A stretch of DNA of 64,000 nucleotides, from assembly GCF_001698125.1 (NCBI RefSeq), contig NZ_CP013854.1, positions 2,170,001 to 2,234,000 on the forward strand, in the 5' to 3' direction. Below, piece by piece: positions 48,922 to 57,925 of the stretch. This DNA is from Pseudonocardia sp. HH130630-07. Lineage in GTDB: Bacteria; Actinomycetota; Actinomycetes; Mycobacteriales; Pseudonocardiaceae. The notes below the pieces were generated by a model. It ran no database searches. It was given only the letters and a program-made list of their open reading frames with translations, and was not told the DNA's origin. Within the stretch, counting starts at the first letter, position 1; the number at the start of each line of letters is the position of its first letter. Both the position numbers and the translations under genes were made by a program.

Positions 48922-49800
48922 CTACCTCACCAGCCGGGACAGCCTGCGGTCTGCGAGCGGTTTCCCATTGGTCTGGCAGGTCGGACAGTACTGGAAGGAA
49001 CGGTCGGCGAACGCCACCTCACGCACCGTGTCCCCGCAGACCGGGCAGGGCAGCCCGGTCCTGGCGTGCACCCGCAGCCCGGACCGCTTCTCCCCCTTGA
49101 GTTCCGCGGCGCCCTGGCCGACCGACCGCGTGACGGCGTCGGCCAGCACCCCGTGCAGCGCCTCGAACAACGCGTCCCGCTGCTCCGCGGTCAGCCGGGC
49201 GGCGGTGGCGTAGGGCGAGAGCCGGGCGGTGTGCAGGATCTCGTCGGAGTAGGCGTTGCCGATCCCGGCCACCGTCCGCTGGTCGGTGACCAGCGTCTTG
49301 AGCCGGCGGGTGTCGCCGTCGAGCACGTCGTCGAGGCCGGTGCGGGTCAGCGCGAGGGCGTCCGGGCCGAGCCGCGCGATGCCGGGGACCTGCACCGGGT
49401 CGCCGACCAGGTAGACCGCCAGCCGCTTCTGGGTCCCGGCCTCGGTCAGGTCGAAACCCGGCCCGCCGACGGCGTCGAGGTGCACCCGCAGCTGCAGCGG
49501 CCCGCGACCGGGCTTCGGCGGGGTGACCGACGCCGTGCCGTGCCAGCGCAGCCAGCCGGCCCGGGACAGGTGGGTGATCAGGTGCAGCGGACCGTCGTCC
49601 GGACGGTCGAGGAAGTCGACCGAGAGGAACTTCCCGAACCGGGACGCACCGGTCACCACCCGCCCGGTCAGCGCGGACACGGCGGGGTCGAACGTCTTCA
49701 GCGCGCTCATCGAGGCCAGGTCGACCCGGGCCACCGGGCGGTACACGGCGTGCTCGCGCAGGTGGTGGGCGAGCGCCTCCACCTCGGGCAGTTCGGGCAC
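48922..49800 (-). CDS. Fpg/Nei-family DNA glycosylase
   Basis: The GTG at 49800 follows AGGAGG and gives the required N-terminus PELPEVEALAHHLR after Met removal, where Pro1/Glu2 are catalytic; 292 residues. The H2TH region is TVAGIGNAYSDEILHTARLSP (about residues 158-178), and the zinc finger C-PVCG...YCPTCQT is complete near the C-terminus. These enzymes excise oxidised bases and cleave the abasic site. Start choice is firm because the catalytic residues must be N-terminal. Confidence 0.93.
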   Translation of the reverse strand: MPELPEVEALAHHLREHAVYRPVARVDLASMSALKTFDPAVSALTGRVVTGASRFGKFLSVDFLDRPDDGPLHLITHLSRAGWLRWHGTASVTPPKPGRGPLQLRVHLDAVGGPGFDLTEAGTQKRLAVYLVGDPVQVPGIARLGPDALALTRTGLDDVLDGDTRRLKTLVTDQRTVAGIGNAYSDEILHTARLSPYATAARLTAEQRDALFEALHGVLADAVTRSVGQGAAELKGEKRSGLRVHARTGLPCPVCGDTVREVAFADRSFQYCPTCQTNGKPLADRRLSRLVR

Positions 49801-49808
49801 CGCGCCTC

Positions 49809-50249
49809 CTAGTTGATCGGCTGCAGCGGGCTGTCGGCGTGGCCCGGGGTCGACCGGTTCTTCAGGCTGCGCACGACCACCTTGGTCTCTTCCCTGGCCG
49901 TCGCGAGCCCGCGGACCATCCCGGTCCACTTCTCCGGCGGCAGGTCGTAGCCGCCCTGGGTCTTCGCGGTGATCGTGAACGGCCGCCGCAGCAGCCAGCG
50001 GACCGGGAAGAACCCGAGCCCGACGATCACGACGAGCCAGTAGAACCAGGGGAAGACGACCTCGTCGGGCACCCAGATCAGCAGGATCAGCCAGAAGAAC
50101 ACCAGCGCGGCGAGGATCAGCACGACGGCGCCGCTCCCGGCGTCGACGTCGTGCTCGAACTCGTCGCCCACGGCGGGCGTCGTCCATTCGATCCGCCGCT
50201 GGACCTGCCACTCGCGGTAGTCCGCCGCGATGACCGTCTTCGTCGCCAA
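49809..50249 (-). CDS. Conserved actinobacterial membrane protein
   Basis: 146 residues from a TTG start, chosen because GGGGAG lies 8 bp upstream. Two adjacent helices (about 43-62, VVLILAALVFFWLILLIWV, and 66-83, FPWFYWLVVIVGLGFFPV) sit between a hydrophilic N-terminus and a basic C-terminal region. The tail includes TITAKTQGGYDLPPEKW. No enzyme motif is seen. It heads a tight run with the glycosylase and the sensor kinase. Confidence 0.7.
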   Translation of the reverse strand: MATKTVIAADYREWQVQRRIEWTTPAVGDEFEHDVDAGSGAVVLILAALVFFWLILLIWVPDEVVFPWFYWLVVIVGLGFFPVRWLLRRPFTITAKTQGGYDLPPEKWTGMVRGLATAREETKVVVRSLKNRSTPGHADSPLQPIN

Positions 50250-50336
50250 GGTCCCAGCTCCCCTACCCGGCCCCGTGCCCGTACCGGCGTCGATGTTCCC
50301 ACAGCCGACGGGCAGAACCGAGCGTCCGCGCGGGGC

Positions 50337-50876
50337 TCAGCAGCGGGAGTCGGTCGGCTCGCGCTCGGGCTCGCCGGGGGCCAGCAGCTCCGAGCGGGTG
50401 AGGACGACCGGTTCCCGGCCGTCGTTGCGCAGCTCGTTGGGTTCGCCGTCGCCCAGGAAGAAGGCCTCACCGGACCCGAAGTCCTGCGGTTCGCACCGCC
50501 CGGCGCGCTGCACCGTGAGCGTCCCGGAGCGGACCGCGGAGACCACCGTGCCCGGGTGCCGCACCCAGCCGGTCGCCTGCCCCGGCGCCAGCACCTCGGT
50601 ACGGATCAGCAGCTCGGCCGGGCCGGGGGTGCTGATGTCGACCGGCCGCTGCAGCTCGCCACGGGCATCCGAACCGGCCTGGGCGAGCGGCACCGCCGGG
50701 ACGCCCGGCTGCGCCGGGCCGGCGGGTCCGGCACCCGGCTCGGGCGGGGCCTGGGCACCGGCACCGGCCGGCCCGGCACCGGGCTCGTGCCCGAGCTGAC
50801 CGGGCTGGGCGCACCCGGCGAGCAAGCCACCGGCGAGAACGAGCAGGACGACGCCGGTGGACGGACGACTGCGCAC
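50337..50876 (-). CDS. Cupin-like lipoprotein
   Basis: 179 residues from GTG 50876 (GGAGGG is 7 bp upstream). The signal peptide ends in the lipobox LLAGC (about residues 18-22), so the mature protein is lipid-anchored outside the membrane. A Pro/Gly/Ala-rich linker (25-65) precedes a small cupin-like beta domain (about 75-160) with GWVRHPGTVVSAVRSGTLTV and GEAFFLGDGEPNEL. Metal ligands are incomplete (one His only). The function is unknown. Confidence 0.78.
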   Translation of the reverse strand: MRSRPSTGVVLLVLAGGLLAGCAQPGQLGHEPGAGPAGAGAQAPPEPGAGPAGPAQPGVPAVPLAQAGSDARGELQRPVDISTPGPAELLIRTEVLAPGQATGWVRHPGTVVSAVRSGTLTVQRAGRCEPQDFGSGEAFFLGDGEPNELRNDGREPVVLTRSELLAPGEPEREPTDSRC

Positions 50877-50964
50877 GAATGACCCTCCGGTACCGCGTGA
50901 CGATGCGTCCGCGAGGTTAGTGCCGCCACCCCACCCCCGCCGGACGGCCCCGCTCCGGCGGGGG

Positions 50965-51246
50965 TCAGGGGTTGGCCAGGGCCAGGAGTGTGTCGGCGTG
51001 GCAGGGGACGTCCTCCGGGCACCAGCAGCACAGGTCGCGGCCCGCCAGTTCGGTGCGGGCCCGTTCGACGAGATCGGGCCGCTCCTCCAGCAGCCAGCGC
51101 CGGTGGGCCTCGATCGCCGGTTCCCGGCCCAGCTCGCGGACGTCGAACGAGTTGCCCCAGGGCCCCGGCCGGGTCACGACGATCGCGTCGTCCGGTTTGC
51201 GCCACCCCTTCGTGCGACGGAGCCGGACACGGCGCGGAGTTGCCAT
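50965..51246 (-). CDS. DUF4326 protein
   Basis: 93 residues from ATG 51246. The signature is clear: VRLRRTKGWRKPDDAIVVTR at the N-terminus, then GPWGNSF, and near the end CCWCPEDVPCHADTLL with three Cys and a His that could bind a metal. DUF4326 proteins are small and widespread in phages and actinobacteria; their role is not known. Upstream of its start lies the palindrome 51290-51307 and then IS copy 2. Confidence 0.85.
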   Translation of the reverse strand: MATPRRVRLRRTKGWRKPDDAIVVTRPGPWGNSFDVRELGREPAIEAHRRWLLEERPDLVERARTELAGRDLCCWCPEDVPCHADTLLALANP

Positions 51247-51289
51247 GTCCGGCACCGTAAACGGGTGGCGCAACTCACCGCTCGTCGCT

Positions 51290-51307
51290 TTGCATTGCGC
51301 ACTGCAA
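51290..51307. promoter_or_regulatory. MarR-type palindrome left of IS copy 2
   Basis: TTGCATTGCGCACTGCAA is a dyad with one mismatched pair. It fits the TTGCA-type operators common for MarR proteins. It lies 24 bp from the left CTAG of the IS. Before the insertion it would have been about 80 bp upstream of the marR start. Confidence 0.65.
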
Positions 51308-51381
51308 CGAGAGCATGCTTGCGGCCGTCAACTAGGGCGTGTCTCCCAGATAGGCGGAGCGGGGTGCGCGATGCTTGATCG

Positions 51382-51834
51382 GTGCCGCGTACCGCTGTCC
51401 TGACTGATGCCCAGTGGGCCCGTCTGGCGCCGCTGTTGCCCTCCTCCGAGGGTCGTCGCGGGCGCCCGTTCCGCGATGACCGCCGGGTGATCGAGGGGAT
51501 CATCTACCGGTATCGGTGCGGGCTTCCCTGGCGCGACGTCCCAGCCGAGTTCGGGCCGTGGCAGACGTTGTGGAAGCGGCACCGCCGCTACAGCGGCGAC
51601 GGCACCTGGGACCACATCCTGGCTGCTCTTCTGGTCGAGGCCGACGCCGCCGAGGTGCTCGGGTGGGCGGTCAGCGTGGACTCCACGATCATCCGTGCCC
51701 ACCAGCACGCCGCGACCCTCAAGCGCGACACAGGGGGCCGGATCGAACTACACGAATCTGCTCGCCGAACCAGCAGATCACGCGCTGGGACGGTCCCGCG
51801 GAGGGCTGTCGACGAAGATCCACCAGCTCGTTGA
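51382..51834 (+). CDS. IS5-family transposase, orfA (copy 2)
   Basis: 150 residues, identical to orfA of copy 1 except Arg for Cys at residue 31 (GRRGRPFRDD). Arg is probably the ancestral form, because this basic motif is typical of the family. It carries the N-terminal domain and first catalytic Asp only. Confidence 0.88.
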   Translation: MPRTAVLTDAQWARLAPLLPSSEGRRGRPFRDDRRVIEGIIYRYRCGLPWRDVPAEFGPWQTLWKRHRRYSGDGTWDHILAALLVEADAAEVLGWAVSVDSTIIRAHQHAATLKRDTGGRIELHESARRTSRSRAGTVPRRAVDEDPPAR

Positions 51835-52279
51835 CGGGCACGGCCGCCCGCTGGTGGTCCTCCTCGGCCCCGGCCAGGGCGGCGACTCGCCAATGTTTCC
51901 GCACCTGATGGCGCGCCTGAGCATCGCCCGACCGGGCCCGGGACGACCCCGGACCCGGCCTGAACGCGTGCGCGCGGACAAGGCCTACTCCTCACGCGCG
52001 ATCCGCCGGCACCTGCGCGAGCGCCGGATCATCGCTGTCATTCCGGAGCCCTCTGACCAGCAGGGACACCGCAAACGACGGGGCTCACGCGGTGGCCGAC
52101 CGCCCGCATTCGATCCGGTCGACTACCGAAACCGCAACGTCGTCGAGTGCGGGTTCTGCCACGTCAAGCAGTGGCGCGGGCTGGCCACCCGTTACGACAA
52201 GCTCGCCCTGACCTTCCGCGGCGGCGCCGTCCTGAAGGCGATCGTCACCTGGCTCCGCGCATTGGGAGACACACCCTAG
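51695..52279 (+). CDS. IS5-family transposase, orfB (copy 2)
   Basis: The same +1-frame continuation as in copy 1, with the second Asp (VRADKAYSSRAIR) and Glu region (ECGFCHVKQWRGLATRY). Its TAG stop again comes from the CTAG target copy. The identical break between frames in both copies means that it predates their separation. Confidence 0.85.
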   Translation: MPTSTPRPSSATQGAGSNYTNLLAEPADHALGRSRGGLSTKIHQLVDGHGRPLVVLLGPGQGGDSPMFPHLMARLSIARPGPGRPRTRPERVRADKAYSSRAIRRHLRERRIIAVIPEPSDQQGHRKRRGSRGGRPPAFDPVDYRNRNVVECGFCHVKQWRGLATRYDKLALTFRGGAVLKAIVTWLRALGDTP

Positions 52280-52298
52280 TTGCGTGATACATGCACTG
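52280..52298. promoter_or_regulatory. Imperfect MarR-type dyad right of IS copy 2
   Basis: TTGCGTG-ATA-CATGCAC is an imperfect dyad (5 of 7 pairs) immediately next to the right CTAG of the IS and 19 bp before the marR ATG. GATACA inside it could serve as a weak -10 element, with TTGGGA in the IS end (52262-52267) as a possible new -35. Confidence 0.5.
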
Positions 52299-52316
52299 CC
52301 AGAGAGGGGGCCGACG

Positions 52317-52817
52317 ATGAGCGCCACCGAGCCCGTCACCGCCGGGCCGCCCGGGAGCGAGCCGGACGAGGCCGACCTGGAGCTCGCCGACACCGTGGTC
52401 CGCGAGCTGTTCATGCTGGTCCGCCAGGTCAAGCGCTCCGCCGAGCGGCACAGCCCCGAGATGCTCGTCGACATCGCGGCGTACCACGTGCTCACGCACC
52501 TGCACTTCGGCGGACCGCAGCGGGCCACCGGGATCGCCGCCACGTTCCACTCGGACCCGTCGACGATCAGCCGTCAGGTGTCCGCGCTGGTCAAGGCGGG
52601 CCTCGTCGAACGGAGGGCGGACCCCGGCGACGGCCGCGCCTCCCTGCTCGCCGCCACCGAGGACGGCGTCCGCGTGATCGAGACCGAGCGTCGCCGCCGC
52701 GCCCACGTCATCGCCGAGGTGCTCGGCGGCTGGGACCCGGCCGACCGCGTCGCGCTGACCACGCTGCTCGACCGCTTCCTCGACGACTACCAGACCTACG
52801 AAGCACGGGAGTCCTGA
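52317..52817 (+). CDS. MarR-family transcriptional regulator
   Basis: 166 residues from ATG 52317 (GAGAGGGGG 7 bp upstream). The winged helix has ATGIAATFHSDPSTISRQVSALV (about residues 76-98) and the wing RRADPGDGRASLLAATEDG. N- and C-terminal helices form the dimer core (VRELFMLVRQVKRSAERHS). Its stop is directly adjacent to the MFS start, so the two are one operon. It should repress the operon and be released by a drug-like ligand. IS copy 2 lies in its promoter region. Confidence 0.9.
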   Translation: MSATEPVTAGPPGSEPDEADLELADTVVRELFMLVRQVKRSAERHSPEMLVDIAAYHVLTHLHFGGPQRATGIAATFHSDPSTISRQVSALVKAGLVERRADPGDGRASLLAATEDGVRVIETERRRRAHVIAEVLGGWDPADRVALTTLLDRFLDDYQTYEARES

Positions 52818-55800
52818 ATGTCCACCGCTGCCACCAGTGCGGCGCCCACCGCCCCCCAGGCGGACGGGGAGCTGACGCACCGGCAGATCCTCACCGTCCT
52901 GGGTGGACTGATGCTGGGCATGTTCCTGGCCGCCCTCGACCAGACGGTCGTCTCGACCGCCATCCGCACGATCGCCGACGACCTGTCCGGGCTGTCCCTG
53001 CAGGCCTGGGCGACGACGGCGTTCCTCATCACCTCGACGATCACCACGCCGCTCTACGGCAAGCTGTCCGACATCTACGGCCGCAAGCCGCTGTTCATGA
53101 CCGCGATCACGATCTTCCTGATCGGGTCCGTGGCGTGCACCGCGGCGTGGTCGATGTACTCGCTCGCCGCGTTCCGGGCGCTGCAGGGACTCGGCGCCGG
53201 TGGCCTCATGTCGCTCGCGCTCACCATCCTGGGTGACATCGTCCCGCCCCGGGAGCGGGCCCGCTACCAGGGCTTCTTCCTGGCCGTCTTCGGGACGTCG
53301 AGCGTCATCGGGCCGGTCGTCGGGGGTCTGCTCTCCGGCGTCGACTTCATCGCGGGGCTCGAGGGATGGCGCTGGATCTTCCTGGTCAACGTCCCGATCG
53401 GGCTGGCCGCGCTGATCGTCGTGCAGCGGGTGCTGAACGTCCCGCACGTCCCGCGCAAGGCCCGGATCGACTGGCCCGGCGCGATCGCGCTGACGCTGTG
53501 CCTGGTCCCGCTGCTGATCGTCGCCGAGCAGGGCCGCCTCTGGGGCTGGGACTCGACGCAGTCGATCGTCTGTTACGTCGTCGGCGGTGTCGGTCTGCTG
53601 CTGTTCCTGCTGGCCGAGCGGGCCTACGGGGACGACGCCCTGCTCCCGCTGCGGCTGTTCCGCACCGGCATCTTCTCGCTGTCGAGCATCATCAACCTGC
53701 TGATCGGCATGGCGATGTTCGGCGGGATCGCGCTGCTGCCGCAGTTCCTGCAGATCGTGCACGGCGCGACGCCGATCGAGGCCGGCTTCATGATGCTGCC
53801 GCTGGTCGGCGGGATCATGGTCGCCTCGGTGCTGTCCGGCCAGCTGACCTCCCGGACCGGGCGCTACAAGATCTTCCCGGTGGTCGGCACCGCGCTGATC
53901 ACGATCGCGATGACCCTGCTGTGGCTGACCGTCACGCCGGCGATCCCGCTGGTGCAGCTGTTCGCGACGATGGCGGTGCTCGGCCTCGGCCTCGGTCTGT
54001 GCATGCAGACGCTGGTGCTCGCGGTGCAGAACGCGATGCCGGCCCGGGACATGGGTGTCACCACCTCGGCGGTCACCTTCTTCCGCCAGATGGGCGGCAC
54101 GCTGGGCACGGCCGTCTTCCTCTCGGTGGTCTTCTCCACCGCGGGCGACCGGATCGGCGACGCCCTGCGCTCGGCGATGGGCAGCGCCGGTTTCCAGAGC
54201 GCGCTGACCGATCCCGCGGTGCTCGCCGAACCGGCCAACCAGCAGGTCGCCGAGGGACTGCAGGCCGGCACCATCGGTTCGACGGTGCTCAGCGACTCCT
54301 CGTTCCTGCAGCGGGTCGACCCGCGCCTGGCGGCACCGTTCCAGGAGGGCTTCACCAGCTCGATGACGCTGGCGTTCCTGATCGCGGCCGTCGTCATCGT
54401 GGTGGCGTTCGTGCTGGTGCTGTTCATCAAGGAGCTGCCGCTGCGGACGATGTCCGGGGCCCAGGCCGCCAGGGCCGAGGCCGAGCGGCAGGCCGCGGCG
54501 CTCCCCACCGGGGAGGTCAGCGCGGCGGCCCCGGCTCCCGCCCCGGCCCTGGACGACCACCGGGACGACCCGGCCCCGCCGACCACACCGATCCCGGTGA
54601 TCGCCCGGTCCACCCCGGCGCACGGCCGCGACGGCGACCACCAGGTCCCGGCGACGGTCGGGGCGTACGTCTCGGCGACGACCTCCGGACCGGACTTCGC
54701 CACGGCCCGGGCCGCAGGCACGGGCGCGGCGGTCCGCGCGAACTCGGCGGCCGGCGCGAGCGCGGCGGCCGCCCACCGTCCCCGGGCGGGGTCGGGGAAC
54801 GGCTGGGCGTCCGGCCCGGGCCGACCGGCCGGCACCGGCGCGCCCGTCGGGTCGACGCCGGGCGCGGACGGCTCTCTCCGGACAGCCGTGAGCGACGGCC
54901 GGGGATCGGCCGACGTGTCGTCCACCGGCCGTGGTCCAGCCGACGACAACGGTTCGTCCACGGGCCACGACCCCGGCGCGCCGGCCCGGAGCAGCGGAAA
55001 CGGCACACCGGTGGCACCGGACCGGGCCGCTCCCGCAGAGGCGGCGCCCGGCCCCGCCGCGATGGTCGCGGACCACCGCTCCGGCGGACCGGCCGTCGTC
55101 GGCCGGGTCGAGAACGGCGCGGGTGCCCCGCTCGACGGCGCCACCGTCACCGTCGCGCGGTTGACCGGTGACCAGGTCGGCCGCACCAGCACCGATGAGG
55201 ACGGCCGGTACCGCGTCCCGCTCGACGGCCCGGGCCGGTTCCTGGTCGTCGCCGCCTCCGGCGCGCTGCCGCCGAACGCGGCCACGGTGTCGGTCGGCAC
55301 CGAGCCGGTCCGCCACGACGTCCGGCTCGCCGGTGGCAGCGGCGTGCACGGAACGGTGCTCGACGCCGCCGGGCTCGGCGCCCCCGGCATCTCCGTCTCG
55401 CTGATCGACGCCGGTGGCGACGTCACCGCGGCCGGTCGCACCGGTGAGGACGGTCGCTACGCCCTCAGCGGGGTCCCGGCCGGCCGGTACACGCTCGCCG
55501 CCGCGGGCGAGGGCGTGGACCCGGTGGCGCTCGGGGTGGAGATCCCGGGCTCCGGGCCGGTCCGGCAGGACGTCCGCCTGCCGCAGCGCTCCCGGCTCAC
55601 CGGCCGGGTCACCGCGGCACCCGACGGATCGCCGGTCCAGCAGGCGCTGGCCACGCTGATCGACTCCGAGGGGGCCGTCGTCGGGTCGCGGCTGTCCGGG
55701 CCGGACGGCACGTTCACCTTCGACGGGCTCGCCGCGGGCAGCTACACGCTCGCGACCAGCGGCTACCCGCCGGTGGCCGCGGTCGTCGCGCTGGAGCCGG

Positions 55801-55910
55801 GCCGGGTGACGCACTCCGACGTGGAGTTCCCGCGCCTGCTCGACGAATCCCAGCCGGTGCCGTCGCCCGACGGGAACGGCCGGCACGTCCGCGAGGCCGA
55901 GCAGCACTGA
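52818..55910 (+). CDS. DHA2-type MFS exporter fused to three Cna-B-like repeats
   Basis: 1030 residues. The 14-helix drug:proton antiporter (about 1-545) shows MFLAALDQTVVSTAIRTI (motif D1), GKLSDIYGRKPLF (motif A) and GPVVGGLLSG (motif C). A 200-residue Ala/Pro/Gly-rich linker follows. Then come three about 83-residue carboxypeptidase-regulatory/Cna-B-like units beginning VVGRVENGAGAPLDGATV, VHGTVLDAAGLGAPGISV and LTGRVTAAPDGSPVQQALAT; each has a DGRY/DGTF-x-G-x-Y core. Both ends of a 14-helix MFS are cytoplasmic, so these normally extracellular domains would be inside. It probably exports a toxic compound under MarR control. Confidence 0.88.
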   Translation: MSTAATSAAPTAPQADGELTHRQILTVLGGLMLGMFLAALDQTVVSTAIRTIADDLSGLSLQAWATTAFLITSTITTPLYGKLSDIYGRKPLFMTAITIFLIGSVACTAAWSMYSLAAFRALQGLGAGGLMSLALTILGDIVPPRERARYQGFFLAVFGTSSVIGPVVGGLLSGVDFIAGLEGWRWIFLVNVPIGLAALIVVQRVLNVPHVPRKARIDWPGAIALTLCLVPLLIVAEQGRLWGWDSTQSIVCYVVGGVGLLLFLLAERAYGDDALLPLRLFRTGIFSLSSIINLLIGMAMFGGIALLPQFLQIVHGATPIEAGFMMLPLVGGIMVASVLSGQLTSRTGRYKIFPVVGTALITIAMTLLWLTVTPAIPLVQLFATMAVLGLGLGLCMQTLVLAVQNAMPARDMGVTTSAVTFFRQMGGTLGTAVFLSVVFSTAGDRIGDALRSAMGSAGFQSALTDPAVLAEPANQQVAEGLQAGTIGSTVLSDSSFLQRVDPRLAAPFQEGFTSSMTLAFLIAAVVIVVAFVLVLFIKELPLRTMSGAQAARAEAERQAAALPTGEVSAAAPAPAPALDDHRDDPAPPTTPIPVIARSTPAHGRDGDHQVPATVGAYVSATTSGPDFATARAAGTGAAVRANSAAGASAAAAHRPRAGSGNGWASGPGRPAGTGAPVGSTPGADGSLRTAVSDGRGSADVSSTGRGPADDNGSSTGHDPGAPARSSGNGTPVAPDRAAPAEAAPGPAAMVADHRSGGPAVVGRVENGAGAPLDGATVTVARLTGDQVGRTSTDEDGRYRVPLDGPGRFLVVAASGALPPNAATVSVGTEPVRHDVRLAGGSGVHGTVLDAAGLGAPGISVSLIDAGGDVTAAGRTGEDGRYALSGVPAGRYTLAAAGEGVDPVALGVEIPGSGPVRQDVRLPQRSRLTGRVTAAPDGSPVQQALATLIDSEGAVVGSRLSGPDGTFTFDGLAAGSYTLATSGYPPVAAVVALEPGRVTHSDVEFPRLLDESQPVPSPDGNGRHVREAEQH

Positions 55911-55920
55911 CGGGCGCCCC

Positions 55921-55961
55921 GACCGGTCCGTCGCCCGTGACCATCGGGCGGCGGGCCGGTC
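55921..55961. terminator. Bidirectional hairpin between convergent genes
   Basis: Arms 55921-55937 and 55945-55961 pair over 17 bp (15 Watson-Crick plus two G-U) around a 7-nt loop. It lies between the MFS gene and the convergent nuclease gene. Confidence 0.75.
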
Positions 55962-55976
55962 ACGCCCCGGTCCGCG

Positions 55977-57758
55977 CTATCCGGGCAGGTCGGCCAGCTC
56001 GCTCACCAGCGGCACGTCGAGCACCCGGTCCGAGGACATCCACTCCCGCAGCGCCCGGGTCGCCAGCACGTCGTCGGTGTTGTAGCCGAGCAGCCGCTCG
56101 CGCTGCACCGGGTCCGGCTCGCCGCCCTCCAGGGCGACCGCGTCGCGGTACCAGCGCATCGAGTTCTCGCCGCCCGCCTCCGGGTCCCGCCACGCGAACC
56201 CGGCGGCGGGCGCGATCTTCTTCAGCCCCTTGCCCTGGGAGCACAGGAACCAGGCCGAGACCACGCCGTACAGGTCGACCCAGGACGGGTCGGAGATGAA
56301 CTCGCGGACCTCGGCCTCGGTCGGGACGCCCGGCATCCCGGCGAACCGGTGCACCGAGGACAGCATCCAGCGGTTCTCGGCCTGCTCGTTGTAGCAGTAG
56401 GCGGCGAACGACCGGCCCGACGACCGGGCCGTCTCCCGGACCGCGGACAGCCACGTCCAGAACTCGCCGAACGAGCGGCCCTCGTCCGTGGTGGGCAGCG
56501 GGTCCCAGGTCGCGAACGCCCGGTACCCGGGATCCTGGTCCCCGGTGCGGGCCCCGCCGGGGAACGACAGCAGCGCGCCCCACAGGTAGGCACCGGACTC
56601 GCCGAAGCTCTCCATGTCGACGTCGACCTCGATGTCGGCCCGCGGCACCTCGACCCGGGGCACCCGGCGGGCGACCGCCAGCCCCCGGCGACGGGCCCTG
56701 GCCAGCGCGACGAGATCGGCGAACGGCGGGCCGGGCAGCGGGGTGGGCAGCTCCGTGGGCGGGGCCGTCGCGTCCAGCCCGGCCAGCGCCGCGACCGTGC
56801 CGACGCCGGCGACCCGCAGCAGCCGGGCAGTCTCGCCGTGGGCGACGAGGCTGACGTCGTCGACCTCTTCCAGGACGCTCTCGCAGGTCGGCCACCACGG
56901 GCAGCGCCGGCACTCGGTGATCCGGGACGGCTCGGCCAGCGCCGGGCCGCCGCTCGCCGCGGAGTGGGCGACGGCGGCGCGGTCGGCGAACCGCGCGTCG
57001 TACTCCTGCAGGGTGGTCCGCTCCCCGGACCAGTGCGCGGCCCGCAGGTCGTGCCAGACCACGACGTCGGCATCCAGCCCGATCACCCCGCCCAGCCGGG
57101 GTGCCGACTCCTCGGGCGCCCACCCGGCCGCCTCCAGCAGCCGGGTCAGCTGGGCGAGTGCGAGCAGGTCACGGGGCTGGGAACGGACCTTGCGGTCCGG
57201 GTCCGGCCGGGCGTGCTGCGGCCACGGGTCGGTGACCGCACTGGTGCGCGCACCCTCGCCGGGGTCGGTGATCCGGCGCCGGACGACCAGCAGCGGCACG
57301 TACCCCCCGCCCGGTACGCGGACCAGCAGCTCGGCGGTGCCCCGGCGGTCGGCATCGGCCGGGAGGACGGCGCCCCAGATCAGCGGGGCCCCGGCGGCCA
57401 CGAGCTCCGCGGTCCGCGCCGCCCGCGCACCACGGGACCAGCCGCCCGGCTCCGCGGCCACCGCACCGGGCTCCGCCGCCCGGCCCTGCCCCGCGCTCGC
57501 GCCGCCCGGCCCGAACGCCCCGCCCGGCCAGGTGCTCGCCCAGTCGGCGGTCCAGGTGGCCGCGAGGAGCTCGCCGATCCGCTCCCGGTGCGCCGCGGCG
57601 TCGGCCCGGCGCTGCTCGATCGCGGGATCCGGCAGGGCGCGCGGTGCACCGGCCGCCGACGGGTCGTGGTCCAGGTGCACCCGGCGGCGGCAGCCGGACA
57701 GCGCCGCCGCGTCGAGCAGCACGCGCGGCGCTGCGCGGGATCCGGTCGAGGTGCTCAC
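55977..57758 (-). CDS. TM0106-family RecB-like nuclease
   Basis: 593 residues from GTG 57758. The N-terminal part is a PD-(D/E)XK nuclease domain with LLVVRRRITDPGEG (around the catalytic Asp/Lys region) and ECRRCPWWPTCESVLEE (about residues 281-297), a Cys cluster that with an earlier Cys could hold an Fe-S centre. The C-terminal half is RNase H-like: DIEVDVDMESFGESGAYLWG, SFAAYCYNEQAENRW and a final Asp in YNTDDVLATRALREW. This matches the TM0106 family. It acts presumably on nucleic acids in repair or recombination; no partner gene is adjacent. Confidence 0.85.
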   Translation of the reverse strand: MSTSTGSRAAPRVLLDAAALSGCRRRVHLDHDPSAAGAPRALPDPAIEQRRADAAAHRERIGELLAATWTADWASTWPGGAFGPGGASAGQGRAAEPGAVAAEPGGWSRGARAARTAELVAAGAPLIWGAVLPADADRRGTAELLVRVPGGGYVPLLVVRRRITDPGEGARTSAVTDPWPQHARPDPDRKVRSQPRDLLALAQLTRLLEAAGWAPEESAPRLGGVIGLDADVVVWHDLRAAHWSGERTTLQEYDARFADRAAVAHSAASGGPALAEPSRITECRRCPWWPTCESVLEEVDDVSLVAHGETARLLRVAGVGTVAALAGLDATAPPTELPTPLPGPPFADLVALARARRRGLAVARRVPRVEVPRADIEVDVDMESFGESGAYLWGALLSFPGGARTGDQDPGYRAFATWDPLPTTDEGRSFGEFWTWLSAVRETARSSGRSFAAYCYNEQAENRWMLSSVHRFAGMPGVPTEAEVREFISDPSWVDLYGVVSAWFLCSQGKGLKKIAPAAGFAWRDPEAGGENSMRWYRDAVALEGGEPDPVQRERLLGYNTDDVLATRALREWMSSDRVLDVPLVSELADLPG

Positions 57759-57925
57759 GGTCGTCGAGGGTAGAGACCGCCCCCGACACTTCCGACGGGT
57801 ACCGATCGGCCCACCGGTTCGTCACTCCCCGGTGTCGGAACAGCGCCACCGGTGGCATCGGCCTTAGGCTGCGGCGACGATAAGGGCGATCAACTGCGGT
57901 CGGAGCAACCCCGGGAGGGCACCAG

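Larger units (their letters stand above)
51332..52279 (+). mobile_element. IS5-family (IS427-like) insertion sequence, copy 2
   Basis: The 940-bp element at 51336-52275 is flanked by CTAG on both sides (51332-51335 and 52276-52279). It has the same ends and two-frame transposase as copy 1, with only one nucleotide difference noticed, so at least one of the two moved recently. Removing the element rebuilds the palindrome CAACTAGTTG at the target. It sits 38 bp before the marR start, between two MarR-type palindromes. Confidence 0.93.
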
